NCBI GenBank assembly: GCA_002021875.1
Contig: CP018627.1
Coordinates: 2,356,001 to 2,420,000, forward strand
Reading direction: 5' to 3'
Length of the DNA stretch: 64,000 bases
Source: Streptomyces hygroscopicus
GTDB taxonomy: Bacteria > Actinomycetota > Actinomycetes > Streptomycetales > Streptomycetaceae
The notes below the pieces were generated by a model that was given only the letters and a program-made list of their open reading frames with translations, did no database searches and was not told the DNA's origin. Positions 54,678 to 63,879 of this stretch are shown here, in pieces. How positions within the stretch are numbered: position 1 is the first letter of the stretch; the number at the start of each line of letters is the position of its first letter. Position numbers and translations under genes: made by a program.

Positions 54678-56015
54678 ATGATCGAAACCCATGTATTGGT
54701 AGAAGCGCTCCTCGTGGGTGGTCTGGCAACCACAGCTGTGGCGCTGATCCAGGAGAGGCGCACCAAGGGCTATCTGATGCGGGCGCGAGGTTCCACAGAG
54801 AGGGAAGCCAGCCGTTTGCGAGATCTTGCAGATCAGAACTGGCACATGTTTGCTGCCGCCGTATCCGAGACTCGTAACCTCGTTGAGCATCGGCTTCCTG
54901 CGGTGATTGATACCGAGGCGCGCGGCTTTCCCGGAGTGGTAGTGCCTACCCTAGTCGAGCCCGACCTCAAGGGTACCTCAATCGAGAGCAGCCATTCTGC
55001 GATCCAGGACTTGATACGGGAGGCTGTGGAAGCTACCCGAACCTCCATCGGCCGGGCTTCGCGCGCGGGAGTACGGGGGGTGACCGATGAGGCGCAGACT
55101 TTTCTGGCACGACTGCAGATGAAGATCGATGAGGAGTTGGACAAATACCCGCAGGCAAGCTCTTACCACCAAAGCCTGACGGACATTGACCACTTTGCAA
55201 CCCGTGCCCTGCACATGCTGCAGCGCTTGCGGATTCTGGCAGGATCTTGGCCCGGAGTGCAGCGCGCGAACTGCACTTTCCGCGAGATCATCGAGAGCGC
55301 CCGTGGCCGTATCGATCCGTATAACCGTGTTTTCTACACGTATCTGCCGCAGACCGCGGAATTGTTCGTGGAGGGGCGGGTGGTCGAGCCGATTACTGTC
55401 ACACTCGCGGAGCTCCTGAGCAATGCCACGTCCTACTCCAGCGACCGGGTAACGGTCTACGTGCAGGAGGTTCAGGCGGGCTACAGCATCGTGGTCGAAG
55501 ATACCGGCCTGGGCATGAACGCCTTCCAACGAGCGGCGGCGGAGCGGTTGTTCTCCAATGGCGCTGTGCTGGACACGACAAATCTGGGTGACGAACATCA
55601 GCTGGGGTTCGCTGTTGTGGGGCGCCTGGCCAACGACTACGGGTTTCGGGTAGATGTCAGTGCCCCCTCTGCCGGCGGTGGAGTGAAGGCGACGCTTTTC
55701 GTGCCGCGCGCCCTGATAGGTGATGCACCTGAGGAGGAGTTCGAGGTGCAAAGCACCTCGAACTCCATAAACGAGTATCTTGATCGGCCGAGCGAAGCTC
55801 CTGGCGAAAGTCCTCCTGCCGCCACGGTGTCAGGCTTGCCAAAGCGGCAGCGTCGAAGGCCGGCTGCAGCTTTTGCTGATGGCACACCCCAGGAAGCTGC
55901 TGCTCATGCTGACGACCTTTCCACCGTCACATCCGGTTTTGACCAGCTGCGCCGCGCATTTAGCGCGGGTTACGCCAACGACACCGACTCCGAGGAAAAC
56001 CACCCTCATGACTGA
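54678..56015 (+). CDS. cvnA: CvnA-type sensor-like ATPase of a conservon
   Basis: 445 residues from ATG 54678, with GAGG 7 bp upstream; the open frame extends 147 bp further but without a ribosome site. Residues about 6-24 form one membrane helix (VLVEALLVGGLATTAVALI). A helical middle part follows, then an HK-like ATPase domain with N-box ELLSNATSYSSDRVTVYVQE near 243-262 and G-box VVEDTGLGMNAFQRAAAERL near 272-291. No phosphoacceptor His box is evident, as in other CvnA proteins. The C-terminal 80 residues are polar. Membrane partner for CvnB-D. Confidence 0.92.
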   Translation: MIETHVLVEALLVGGLATTAVALIQERRTKGYLMRARGSTEREASRLRDLADQNWHMFAAAVSETRNLVEHRLPAVIDTEARGFPGVVVPTLVEPDLKGTSIESSHSAIQDLIREAVEATRTSIGRASRAGVRGVTDEAQTFLARLQMKIDEELDKYPQASSYHQSLTDIDHFATRALHMLQRLRILAGSWPGVQRANCTFREIIESARGRIDPYNRVFYTYLPQTAELFVEGRVVEPITVTLAELLSNATSYSSDRVTVYVQEVQAGYSIVVEDTGLGMNAFQRAAAERLFSNGAVLDTTNLGDEHQLGFAVVGRLANDYGFRVDVSAPSAGGGVKATLFVPRALIGDAPEEEFEVQSTSNSINEYLDRPSEAPGESPPAATVSGLPKRQRRRPAAAFADGTPQEAAAHADDLSTVTSGFDQLRRAFSAGYANDTDSEENHPHD

Positions 56016-56442
56016 GCACACCAGCGACACCGTGGACATGGCCTGGGCCCTGAACGAGCTTACGAAGGAGAAGGGGGTAATCCACGCGGTGCTGTTCTCC
56101 TCCGACGGGATGCTCCTGGCTGCTTCCGACGGGCTCCCCCGTGCGGACGCCGAGCGCACCTCGGCTGCCATCTGCGGGATGCAATCTCTCAACAGGGAGT
56201 TGTCAGGCTTCTGTGGCTTGGACGGCGCGAATATGACGTGGCGTCACATTATCAGCGACATGAAGGACCGAACCGTCCTCGTTTTCGCAGCGGGCATGCG
56301 AACGGGGGTTGGGGTATCGGTGGACGGTGACTCCATGAGCCAAGAGGTCGCTGTCGCTATCAATGCCACCATGAAGATGATCAGAGGGTTGAGGCCGGTG
56401 CTGGAGGCTCGCGAGCGGACCGTCCCGGCTGCAAGGTCATGA
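56008..56442 (+). CDS. cvnB: CvnB-type roadblock/LC7 protein
   Basis: 144 residues from ATG 56008, overlapping the end of cvnA by 8 bp. Roadblock/LC7 fold: WALNELTKEKGVIHAVLFSS, DGMLLAASDGLPRADAERTS, LVFAAGMRTGVGVSVDGDSM and SQEVAVAINATMKMIRGLRP. In conservons CvnB binds the other members and is thought to regulate the CvnD GTPase. Confidence 0.94.
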   Translation: MTEHTSDTVDMAWALNELTKEKGVIHAVLFSSDGMLLAASDGLPRADAERTSAAICGMQSLNRELSGFCGLDGANMTWRHIISDMKDRTVLVFAAGMRTGVGVSVDGDSMSQEVAVAINATMKMIRGLRPVLEARERTVPAARS

Positions 56443-56798
56443 CATCGTCACCGACACACCGGCGCCGGGGAATTGTGCGGTCCTACACCGCCACAGGCGG
56501 CCAGGCCACACCTACGCGCCGCAGCCTAGACGACGCGACGTTGCTCATCGCCGACCCGAAGGTACCGCTGGCCGGCCTGAGCCCACATGCATATCGCGTC
56601 ATGGACCTGTGCCTGCCGGGTGTGCTGTCGGTGGCAGAGGTCGGATTCCACCTCATGCTTCCGGGGGCGGTCACCAAGGTCATCGTCTCTGGATTGGTCA
56701 ACAGCAGCCACCTCATTGCCCGGTCTCCCATACCCGCCGCTCAACAGCATGACACTGTGCTGCTGGAGAGGATCCTGGATGCGCTCCACAAGCTCTGA
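56439..56798 (+). CDS. cvnC: CvnC-type DUF742 protein
   Basis: 119 residues from ATG 56439, overlapping cvnB by 4 bp (ATGA). DUF742 pattern: VRSYTATGGQATPTRR, LSPHAYRVMDLCLPGVLSVA, EVGFHLMLPGAVTKVIVSGL and LLERILDALHKL, a winged-helix-like fold. It overlaps the start of cvnD by 20 bp. Confidence 0.94.
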   Translation: MTSSPTHRRRGIVRSYTATGGQATPTRRSLDDATLLIADPKVPLAGLSPHAYRVMDLCLPGVLSVAEVGFHLMLPGAVTKVIVSGLVNSSHLIARSPIPAAQQHDTVLLERILDALHKL

Positions 56799-57372
56799 TC
56801 GATATCTGCCTACGACGGCAAGAGCGGTCAAGATAGTTGTTCTCGGGCCGTTTGCTGTGGGCAAGACCACCTATGTCGGGTCAGTCTCCGAAATCCGGCC
56901 CATGCGTACCGAAGAACAGATGACTCGGGCTGGGCAGCTCGTGGACGATCTTGGGGGTCTGGAGAGTAAGCAGACCACGACCGTAGCCATGGATTTCGGT
57001 CGGCTCACCCTGACAGACGACATCGTCCTGTACCTCTTTGGCGCTCCAGGTCAGCCGCGTTTCCGCAACATGGTGCGTTCCCTGATGGAGGGCGCCCTGG
57101 GCGGCTTGGTCCTCGCTGATACTCGCCGGCTGGACGAGAGCTTCTCCGCGATCGACCTGCTGGAAGAAGCCAGGCTTCCCTACACAGTTGCTGTCAACAG
57201 CTTCGACGACGCTCCCCGCTACAGCGACGCGGAGCTGCGGGAGTCCATGGACCTCGACGAGGACACGCCGCTGGTGTGGCTGGACGCCCGACATCTCGAC
57301 AGCGCCAAGCAGGGGCTGATTGCCCTGGTGGCAGAGATCCTCCGCCGTCCTACCCTGGAGACCGTCCGATGA
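56779..57372 (+). CDS. cvnD: CvnD-type small Ras-like GTPase
   Basis: 197 residues from ATG 56779, starting inside the cvnC end. P-loop GPFAVGKTTYVGSVSEI at about 23-39, switch region RTEEQMTRAGQLVDDLGGLE, the G3-like LYLFGAPGQPRFRNM and the base-specificity region YTVAVNSFDDAP. It is the GTPase of the conservon complex. Its stop overlaps the start of the first P450 gene (ATGA). Confidence 0.94.
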   Translation: MRSTSSDRYLPTTARAVKIVVLGPFAVGKTTYVGSVSEIRPMRTEEQMTRAGQLVDDLGGLESKQTTTVAMDFGRLTLTDDIVLYLFGAPGQPRFRNMVRSLMEGALGGLVLADTRRLDESFSAIDLLEEARLPYTVAVNSFDDAPRYSDAELRESMDLDEDTPLVWLDARHLDSAKQGLIALVAEILRRPTLETVR

Positions 57373-58604
57373 CCGAGAATTCGCCCGCCCAGTGCCCGGT
57401 GCTCCACGGAGAGGACTTCGCGGCCCGGCCGCACGAGGCCTATGCCGCGTTGCGGGCTGCCGGTCCGGTCGCTTGGGCTGAGATCGCCGCCAGTGTGCAT
57501 GCACTGGTAGTGACCAGCCACCGCGCCGCGGTCGACCTGGTGAACGACACGGGGACCTTCACCAGGGACTCACGTACCTGGGCAGCGTTGTCGTCCGGCC
57601 ATATCCCAACGGACAGTCCGGTCCTCGCACTGATGGCGTGGCGCCCCAGCCTGCTGTACTTGGACGGTCCTGAGCACAAACGACTTCGCCAGGCGATCGA
57701 CGACTGCCTGGCCCGCATCGCCCCTCACGAGTTGCAGGAAACCACCCGCGCTCACGCCACCGCCCTGATTGCCAAGATCACGCCCGTGGGCAAGGCGGAC
57801 CTGGTGGCGGATTTTGCAGACATGGTGCCGTTGCTCGTCCTCGCTGATGTCTTCGGATGCCCTCCAGAGGTCTCCAAACGACTGGTCGTCGCCATGCAGA
57901 AGCTGATCAGCGCCGGGACAGGGGCTGCTCAAGGAGCGGCGGATCTCGCCACCTGCCTTGCTGAGATGATCCAGCTGCGGAAAGCCACACCGGGTCAGGA
58001 CTTCGTCTCTTGGCTACTGTCCCACCCCGCCCAGCTCACCGACGAGGAGATCCTCCACCAGCTCGTCCTCGTGGTCGGAGCCGGCTGCATCCCCACCACA
58101 GCCTGGATCGCCCACGGCCTGCGTCTGCTGCTCAGCGACGATGATTACGCCGGGGGCCTGAACGGCGGCGCCGTCACAGTGCGCCGCGCCATGGAGAAAG
58201 TCCTGTGGACCCACTCCCCCATGGCGAACTTCTCCACCCATTACGCCCGCCGTCACACCCACCTGCACGGCACTCCGATCCCGCCCGGCGTTCCCGTTCT
58301 GATCAGTCACGCCGCCGCGAACACCGACCCAGATCTTCCCGACCTGGGATACGACAGCCGTGCTCACTTGGCTTGGTCCGCAGGGCCACATCGCTGCCCC
58401 GCCGTCAGTCAGGCCACCGTCGTCGCGCAGACCGCAATCGAGACCGTCCTGGACCGGCTCTGGGACGTAAAGCTCACCGGCCACCATGTGCCCAACCGGC
58501 ACGGGCCGTTCCACCAGTGCCCTGCCGCAATTCCCGTCACGTTCCGTCCCCAAACGGCCGAGGCACCTTCCGGCAATGGCACCGCTAAAGGAGGAACCAC
58601 GTGA
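57369..58604 (+). CDS. Cytochrome P450, CYP157-like (no EXXR motif)
   Basis: 411 residues from ATG 57369, overlapping cvnD by 4 bp. The heme loop is WSAGPHRCPAVSQ with the axial Cys; the I-helix region is LVLVVGAGCIPTTAWIAHGL. In the K-helix the usual Glu-X-X-Arg is replaced: AMEKVLWTHSPMANFSTHYA has Leu, then Trp, after Glu. Absence of EXXR is a known property of the CYP157 family, which sits in Streptomyces conservons next to CYP154 members, as here. The substrate is unknown. Confidence 0.9.
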   Translation: MTENSPAQCPVLHGEDFAARPHEAYAALRAAGPVAWAEIAASVHALVVTSHRAAVDLVNDTGTFTRDSRTWAALSSGHIPTDSPVLALMAWRPSLLYLDGPEHKRLRQAIDDCLARIAPHELQETTRAHATALIAKITPVGKADLVADFADMVPLLVLADVFGCPPEVSKRLVVAMQKLISAGTGAAQGAADLATCLAEMIQLRKATPGQDFVSWLLSHPAQLTDEEILHQLVLVVGAGCIPTTAWIAHGLRLLLSDDDYAGGLNGGAVTVRRAMEKVLWTHSPMANFSTHYARRHTHLHGTPIPPGVPVLISHAAANTDPDLPDLGYDSRAHLAWSAGPHRCPAVSQATVVAQTAIETVLDRLWDVKLTGHHVPNRHGPFHQCPAAIPVTFRPQTAEAPSGNGTAKGGTT

Positions 58605-59842
58605 CCATGGCACCGCTTCCCCCCGTGTCCCTCGACAGGAGCGGTCACCTGCTCTACGAACAGACAGACCAGCTGCGCGACGCGGGACCTGCCGTCCGCG
58701 TCCAGCTACCAGGCCAGCTCACTGCCTGGTCTGTCACCCGCGGAGAGGTCGCCAAGCAACTGCTCATCCATCCGCAGATTTCCAAGAATCCACGCACCAG
58801 CTGGCCCGGCTATCAGCCTGGAGCCATTCCATGGCTGACCTCATTTGTCGACGTCACGAGCATGCTCACCCACGATGGCAGCGACCACAAACGCCTACGC
58901 AGCCTGGTCAGCAAGGCATTCACCGCCCACCGCATCAAAGCCCTACGCCCTTCGGTTGAAGCAATCGTCAGCGACCTCCTGGACAACCTGGCAACTTTCA
59001 AAGCTGGCGCCGTGGTGGACCTCCGGACATTGTTCGCCTACCAGGTACCCACACGCTTCATGTGCGACCTGTTTGGTGTCCCCGCAAACCAGCGACCACA
59101 CATGCTCCGTCTAATCGACGCCGTTCTGGACTCCAGCGCCACCGTCGAACAAGCAGCAGCCACCGGACGCGAGTTGTTCCCCGCGATGCGCACCCTGATC
59201 GAGACCAGACGCGCCTCCCCCGGGGCAGACATGACCAGCCTGCTCCTCGCCAACCACGAGGAAGGCGGTGATCAGCTCAGCGAAGACGAACTGATCAGCA
59301 CCCTCATGCTGATGCTCGGTGCCGGCAGCGAAACCACCGTTTCCCTCATCGACCATGGTGTGCACGCCATGCTCACCCACCCCGACCAACTCGCTGCCGT
59401 GCTCGCCGATCCCGACCGGTGGGGCGATGTCATCGAGGAAAGCCTGCGCCTTCACCCACCGATCATGCACCTGCCGCTGCGCTACGCCACCGCCGATATC
59501 GACCTGGGTCAGGGCATCACCCTGCGCGCTGGCGACCTCGTGCTGATTGGGTTCGGCGCACACGGCAGGGATCCCCGCACCCATCACGAACCGGAGACGT
59601 TCGACATCGACCGGCACGACAAACAGCACCTGGCATTCGGCCACGGCATCCACCATTGCCTCGGCGCCCCGCTCGCCCGGATGGAGGCCGACATCGCCCT
59701 GCGCGCCCTGTTTACTCGCTTCCCCGAAACGGCCCTCGCAGCCCCCGACACCAAGATCCCTCCCCAGGCATCGTTCATTGCCAACGATTACCGCGAACTC
59801 CCCGTCGTGCTGAGCCCCTTCGCTGCTGGGTCGCAGAACTGA
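58601..59842 (+). CDS. Cytochrome P450, CYP154-like
   Basis: 413 residues from GTG 58601 (AAAGGAGG just upstream; ATG 58607 is possible). It is coupled to the previous P450 by GTGA. It has the full motif set: I-helix LMLMLGAGSETTVSLIDHGV, K-helix EESLRLHPPIMHLPLRYA (EXXR intact), heme loop LAFGHGIHHCLGAPLARMEA. It is the normal partner of the CYP157-like gene in conservons. CYP154 members hydroxylate macrolides and other hydrophobic substrates; which one is not determined. Confidence 0.92.
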   Translation: MTMAPLPPVSLDRSGHLLYEQTDQLRDAGPAVRVQLPGQLTAWSVTRGEVAKQLLIHPQISKNPRTSWPGYQPGAIPWLTSFVDVTSMLTHDGSDHKRLRSLVSKAFTAHRIKALRPSVEAIVSDLLDNLATFKAGAVVDLRTLFAYQVPTRFMCDLFGVPANQRPHMLRLIDAVLDSSATVEQAAATGRELFPAMRTLIETRRASPGADMTSLLLANHEEGGDQLSEDELISTLMLMLGAGSETTVSLIDHGVHAMLTHPDQLAAVLADPDRWGDVIEESLRLHPPIMHLPLRYATADIDLGQGITLRAGDLVLIGFGAHGRDPRTHHEPETFDIDRHDKQHLAFGHGIHHCLGAPLARMEADIALRALFTRFPETALAAPDTKIPPQASFIANDYRELPVVLSPFAAGSQN

Positions 59843-59876
59843 GCGCAGGCCTCGCCACCGTTCTGGAGAAACCCCT

Positions 59877-61239
59877 GTGCACAAGAAAGGCAGTTCGACG
59901 CTTTCCGTCCGACGAAGAACCGGCCTCGACGAGGCTCCCGCCAACCGTATAGGCGAGCGGAAGCCGAGCAGGCCAGCCGGGGGACGCGGCTGGCCTCCAT
60001 CGACGGACTGCGCCTCGTGGCCGCCCTCGTGGTGGCCGCCTACCACCACGTGGCACGACGACGCCCAACTTCTGGGGCGCCAACGACCCCAAGCAGTTCG
60101 CTCCGGCACTGCACGAGATCAGCCGGTACGGCTGGCTGGGCGTGGAGTTCTTCTTCATGGTCAGCGGATTCGTCATCTGCCTGAGCTGCTGGGGACGCAC
60201 CCCCGTGCAGTTCATCGTCTCCCGCGTCTCACGGCTGTTCCCGTCGTACTGGTGCGCCGTGCTGATGGTCGTCGGCCTGGTCTTCATCACTCGGCTCGTC
60301 CATCTTCAGGCAGCCACACCGCTCGACCCCCGAACAGTCCTGGGGAACCTGACGATGGTCCCCGGGTCGCTGGGGCTCCAGTTGATCGCGGGAGTTGCCT
60401 GGACGCTGTGGGTGGAGGCCCGTTGCTACCTGCTGATGGCGATCATGCTGTACTTCGGGCTCACCTACCGCCGCATGATCGCCGTCTGCGGGACATGGCT
60501 CACCCTTGCGGTCATCGCCCGCGAACTCGACTCGACCGTCCTCGACGAGCTCTTCGTCAGCCAGGACGTGGGCCTCTTCATCACGGGAATAGCGCTCTAC
60601 CTGATGCACCGCTTCGGACGGAACCTCGTACCGTGGCTACTGGCCGGATTCGCCTGGTGCTACGAACTCACTGTACTCAACGACCGGGTGACCGCCCACG
60701 CCGTGAAACCCGCTGACGGGGGTGCCATCTCCTGGGCCGCTTGCGCCGCGATACTGACCTGCTTCCTCGCCGTCCTCGCACTCGCCGGAAACGGCCCACT
60801 CGCCCGACTCCGTTGGCGATGGTTGGTGACCGCCGGCGCGCTCACCTACCCCTTCTACCTGGTGCACCAGAGCATCGGCATACTTGTGGCAAAGGGGCTG
60901 CTACAGACGGTCCCCGCGCTCGGCGTCCTCCCGTCGATGGCTGTGGCGGCCGTCTCGTCCCTGCTGCTTTCGGGCGCCATCTACCGCATGGTCGAAAACC
61001 CCCTCATGCGCGTGCTGCGTCGCCAGCTCACGGACGCGCTCCAGCAGCTCGCCGCCGACGAAGAAGTCGGCGGCCCGGTGCACGGCGTGGTCTTCAAGGG
61101 TCGCCGTTATGACACCGGAGCCCGTGACGACTATCTGCGTGCCATCATCCGCCTCACCGCCGAGCGCGAGGACCTGGGACCCGTCTTCAAAGCCTGGCTC
61201 CGCGAATTCGTCCGAGCCGAAATCCCGGTCGGCAACTGA
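59877..61239 (+). pseudogene. Acyltransferase 3 family membrane protein, two frameshifts
   Basis: GTG 59877 with GGAG upstream begins in one frame (HKKGSSTLSVRRRTGLDEAP). In a second frame from about 59985 come RLASIDGLRLVAALVVAAYH HV, and in a third from about 60050 TTTPNFWGANDPKQFAPALH, EISRYGWLGVEFFFMVSGFV and the rest, open to 61239. Each step is one lost base. The family signature (first helix with R-x-x-x-x-DGLR and the AYHH histidines, then FFFMVSGFVI) is intact across the breaks. About ten membrane helices follow; the C-terminal 80 residues are cytoplasmic. It could be a real null gene or two sequencing errors. Confidence 0.75.
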
Positions 61240-61308
61240 TCATCTCGCTTCAACCACGCCCACCACCGTCGCTTCAGAAAAGAAGCGTATCGAGAAAGAG
61301 CCTTGCAC

Positions 61309-61446
61309 GTGAATGAATCGTTGTCGGACCTGGACGATCCGCAGGACCGGGAATCCGGAGACGACTCCGAGCCAGAATTCCCGCTCGGCCCCATCCTGAT
61401 ACTGATTGCCGCTACTTTGATTGTGCTTGCCGCGTGGTGGAAGTGA
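61309..61446 (+). CDS. Small single-pass membrane protein, 45 residues
   Basis: GTG 61309 with AAAGAG about 12 bp upstream opens an acidic head (NESLSDLDDPQDRESGDDSE) followed by one strongly hydrophobic helix (PLGPILILIAATLIVLAAWW) and a final Lys. It lies 70 bp after the acyltransferase gene, in the same direction, and may be the last gene of the conservon unit. The clean acidic-head-plus-helix design supports a real gene; no family is recognised. Confidence 0.5.
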   Translation: MNESLSDLDDPQDRESGDDSEPEFPLGPILILIAATLIVLAAWWK

Positions 61447-61504
61447 ACATCCACTTCCACCGTCGCGCGAGGACTCACCCCGCCACAGACCATTGAGCTT
61501 CTTT

Positions 61505-61573
61505 CGTCCCCTCGGGCCGCGACTCGTACAGCGCGACCGCGTCCACCTTGAACTGCGGCGGATAGTTCTTCAT
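61505..61573 (-). pseudogene. IS3-family OrfA N-terminal scrap
   Basis: Reading left from ATG 61573: MKNYPPQFKVDAVALYESRP, then EGTKEAQWSVAG-stop. The first 20 residues are the typical start of one IS3 OrfA group; the helix-turn-helix that should follow is missing. Confidence 0.55.
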
Positions 61574-61604
61574 GACCACGAGATGTCCGTCCTCAGATCC
61601 TCAG

Positions 61605-62135
61605 AGCGTTATTCGTAAGGGGTGCCAGCCGAGTCGGTAGAACTCGAGTGCTGTGATGATTCGGATGACGGTGGGAAGTTCTGTGAGACGTCCTCGATAT
61701 CCGTTGGCGAGCATCTTCCAGTTCTCCAGGTGGGCGATGCATCGCTCGACGGCGGATCGTGTTGAGGAGATGCTCCTGTTGTTGGCCTTGTCGTCGACGG
61801 AGAGCTCGCCGCCCCATGGTTTCTTGCGGGGCGTGATCGCGTGAGTTCCCTGGTACGCAGGATCGGCCATGACTGCAGTGTCTGCCAGGCGGGATTCCCA
61901 ACCGCACTCGGTGAACGCTTTGCGGTCATGAATTGCTCCACGCAGAGGTACGGAAATACCCAGCAGACCACCCTTGGTATCAGCGGCAATCTGGATATTC
62001 AGCCCGGCACGGCGACGCTTGCCAGAGAAATTGACGTCGTGGCCGGCACGGTTTCCGGTCGGGACATCGGTTCCATCGACCAGAACGAGTCGGCCACGGA
62101 TGGCCTCTTCGATATCCGGGACATGCAAGCACAGA
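61605..62135 (-). pseudogene. IS5-family (DDE_Tnp_4 type) transposase, copy 3, C-terminal two thirds
   Basis: An uninterrupted leftward frame reads LCLHVPDIEEAIRGRLVLVD, GTDVPTGNRAGHDVNFSGKR, LLGISVPLRGAIHDRKAFTE, CGWESRLADTAVMADPAYQG, TRSAVERCIAHLENWKMLAN, LPTVIRIITALEFYRLGWHP and L-R-I-T-L-stop. It keeps the C-terminus that copies 1 and 2 lost, but lacks the N-terminal HTH region, being cut at about 62135. Together the three relics define the complete gene. Confidence 0.88.
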
Positions 62136-62418
62136 CAGGATGGCTTGGACGGTGGAGTGTGGATGGCGCCAGGCGGCGTTGTGACCGGGATTTCTACTTT
62201 GCGGATGGCTGGTCGGCTACCGTCACTTGCGCTGCTTCAACGCCGACGTCGCTGCCCGGCTACGGGAGTTCTTCGCGGCCCCGGGACTGCTGATGGACGG
62301 CTCCGAGGATGTCGGCGATGCCAGGCTGTCGAGGAGCTCAGGCAGAGCCAGGGCAAGAAGACTCACCGCAGCCCTCTGGCCGTGCGCGGTCACTCCTCAT
62401 AGCCGTCCCCCGTGTGGA
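62136..62418. other. No gene recognised
   Basis: About 280 bp between the IS5 relic and a terminator. A plus-strand frame (RYRHLRCFNADVAARLREFF-like) hints at a gene scrap of unknown type but has no start and no recognisable family. Confidence 0.4.
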
Positions 62419-62452
62419 GAAGCCCCGGCAGACCGTGGCCTGCCGGGGCTTC
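62419..62452 (-). terminator. Strong terminator after the dapF-type operon
   Basis: GAAGCCCCGGCAG (62419-62431) and CTGCCGGGGCTTC (62440-62452) form a perfect 13-bp stem with an 8-nt loop. It lies 41 bp beyond the stop of the leftward gene ending at 62493. It probably ends that operon and separates it from the IS-rich DNA to the left. Confidence 0.8.
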
Positions 62453-62492
62453 TGATGGCCTGCCGCTACGGGGGAGTCGGCAGGCTGCTTTC

Positions 62493-62936
62493 TCAGGCGA
62501 CGCCGGTCTGGTCGATGTGCCGTAGTGCGTCGGACAGCTCGCCGGGGTCAACGAATCGGGGCCGGGTGGGGTGCGGGGTGCTGAGCCAGGTGGCGGAGAG
62601 GGATCCGCGCTGGCCTATCGGCATGAGCAGCCACGAGCCCGTCGTCAGGGAGCGGGTGCCCTGGGCGGTGCACCGGCGGGCAGTGCCGGCGGGGACATGG
62701 ACGATGAGCTCCTGGCGGACGTAGTCCGCCAGGACGGGATAGCCGCGGTCGATCGGGAGACTGAGGCGGGTGAGCGCGGCCATGCCGCGCTCCAGCGGCG
62801 CGATGACGATGGCGTCCCACTCCAGGCCGCAGTCCACCAGCCTGGTGACATACGGCGAGGTATCCCACGAGCTCCGCGCGGCTTCCTCCGGCTCGACCAG
62901 CGCGGACCACTGAGGCTCGGCCTCAGCCTTGGGCAT
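62493..62936 (-). CDS. Hypothetical protein, 147 residues
   Basis: The ATG at 62936 is preferred (GGGGGAG 11 bp upstream); GTG 62945 is too close to that site. The product is compact and soluble: WSALVEPEEAARSSWDTSPY, LVDCGLEWDAIVIAPLERGM, YPVLADYVRQELIVHVPAGT, GTRSLTTGSWLLMPIG and LSTPHPTRPRFVDPGELSDA. The WDAIVIAPLExGxAAL and GSWLLMP segments resemble small Streptomyces proteins related to bifunctional primase/polymerase N-terminal domains, but I am not sure of this. It follows dapF by about 40 bp in the same direction. Confidence 0.65.
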   Translation of the reverse strand: MPKAEAEPQWSALVEPEEAARSSWDTSPYVTRLVDCGLEWDAIVIAPLERGMAALTRLSLPIDRGYPVLADYVRQELIVHVPAGTARRCTAQGTRSLTTGSWLLMPIGQRGSLSATWLSTPHPTRPRFVDPGELSDALRHIDQTGVA

Positions 62937-62976
62937 GTTCGGCACGGCTCCCCCTGAACGGGTCGGTCCCGGATTC

Positions 62977-63879
62977 TCAAGACCCCCGCTGTGCCCATGT
63001 GCCGGATCCCGCCGGGAGCCCGGAGTTGCTGGGCTGGGTGAGGCGGACGGTGCCCTGGGCGGTGATGACGGCGGGACCGGTGAGGTCTATGGCTCCGCTG
63101 GGACGCACGACGATGTGGAGACGGCCGCCGGGCAGGTCGGCGGTGTAGTCGACGGCCAGGGGCGGGGACGGTTGGTGGGCGCGGGCGGCCGCGACGGCGG
63201 CGCAGGCTCCTGTGCCGCAGGCCCGGGTCTCGCCGACACCGCGTTCATGGACCCGCAGCTCGATGTGGTGGGGGCCGCGCGCGGCGACGAACTCGACGGT
63301 GGCTCCGTGCGGGTATGCGGCAGCGGGCGTCACGGTGGGAGCGGTGCGCAGGTCTCCGGCGAGCGCGGTGTCCTCGAGGAAGACCACAGCGTGGGGGTTG
63401 CCCATGTCGACTTGGACTGCGGGCCAGGTGCGGCCCGCCGCGGTGACCTGTATGCCGTCGGCGCCGGAGAGGCGGGGGCGGCCCATGTCGATGGTGACCG
63501 GACCGGTGTGGTCCGGGACGTGGACCCTGCGGGTGCCGGCACGGGTGGCGAGGAGCAGCGCACCGGGGCGGTGCAGGCCGGCGTCGACCAGGTAGCGGGC
63601 CAGCAGACGCAGGCCGTTGCCGCACATGGCGCCGAGGCTGCCGTCGGCGTTGCGGTCGTCCATGAACCACTCGGCCTCCCTCATCGCGGCCGCCTCGGGG
63701 TCGGCGGCGCAGCGCACGGCGCGTAGCACGCCGTCGGCGCCCAGGCCGGTGCGCCGGTCGCACAGGCGGACCACTTCGGCCGGGGTGAGGGTGAGGCGGC
63801 CGTCGGGGTCGGGGAGGATGACGAAGTCGTTCTCGGCGCCGTGCCCTTTGGCGAAGGCGTGGAGTGCTGGGTCGGTCAT
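62977..63879 (-). CDS. dapF: Diaminopimelate epimerase (DapF) homologue
   Basis: 300 residues from ATG 63879. Both active-site cysteines are present: Cys86 in NADGSLGAMCGNGLRL and Cys221 in GVGETRACGTGACAAVAAAR. FAKGHGAENDFVILPDP near 9-25 and VDMGNPHAVVFLED near 157-170 match the family. DapF interconverts LL- and meso-diaminopimelate for lysine and cell-wall synthesis. Linkage to two small unknown genes and closeness to IS-rich DNA make a second, accessory DapF paralogue possible. Its ATG overlaps the stop of the gene before it (ATGA). Confidence 0.88.
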   Translation of the reverse strand: MTDPALHAFAKGHGAENDFVILPDPDGRLTLTPAEVVRLCDRRTGLGADGVLRAVRCAADPEAAAMREAEWFMDDRNADGSLGAMCGNGLRLLARYLVDAGLHRPGALLLATRAGTRRVHVPDHTGPVTIDMGRPRLSGADGIQVTAAGRTWPAVQVDMGNPHAVVFLEDTALAGDLRTAPTVTPAAAYPHGATVEFVAARGPHHIELRVHERGVGETRACGTGACAAVAAARAHQPSPPLAVDYTADLPGGRLHIVVRPSGAIDLTGPAVITAQGTVRLTQPSNSGLPAGSGTWAQRGS

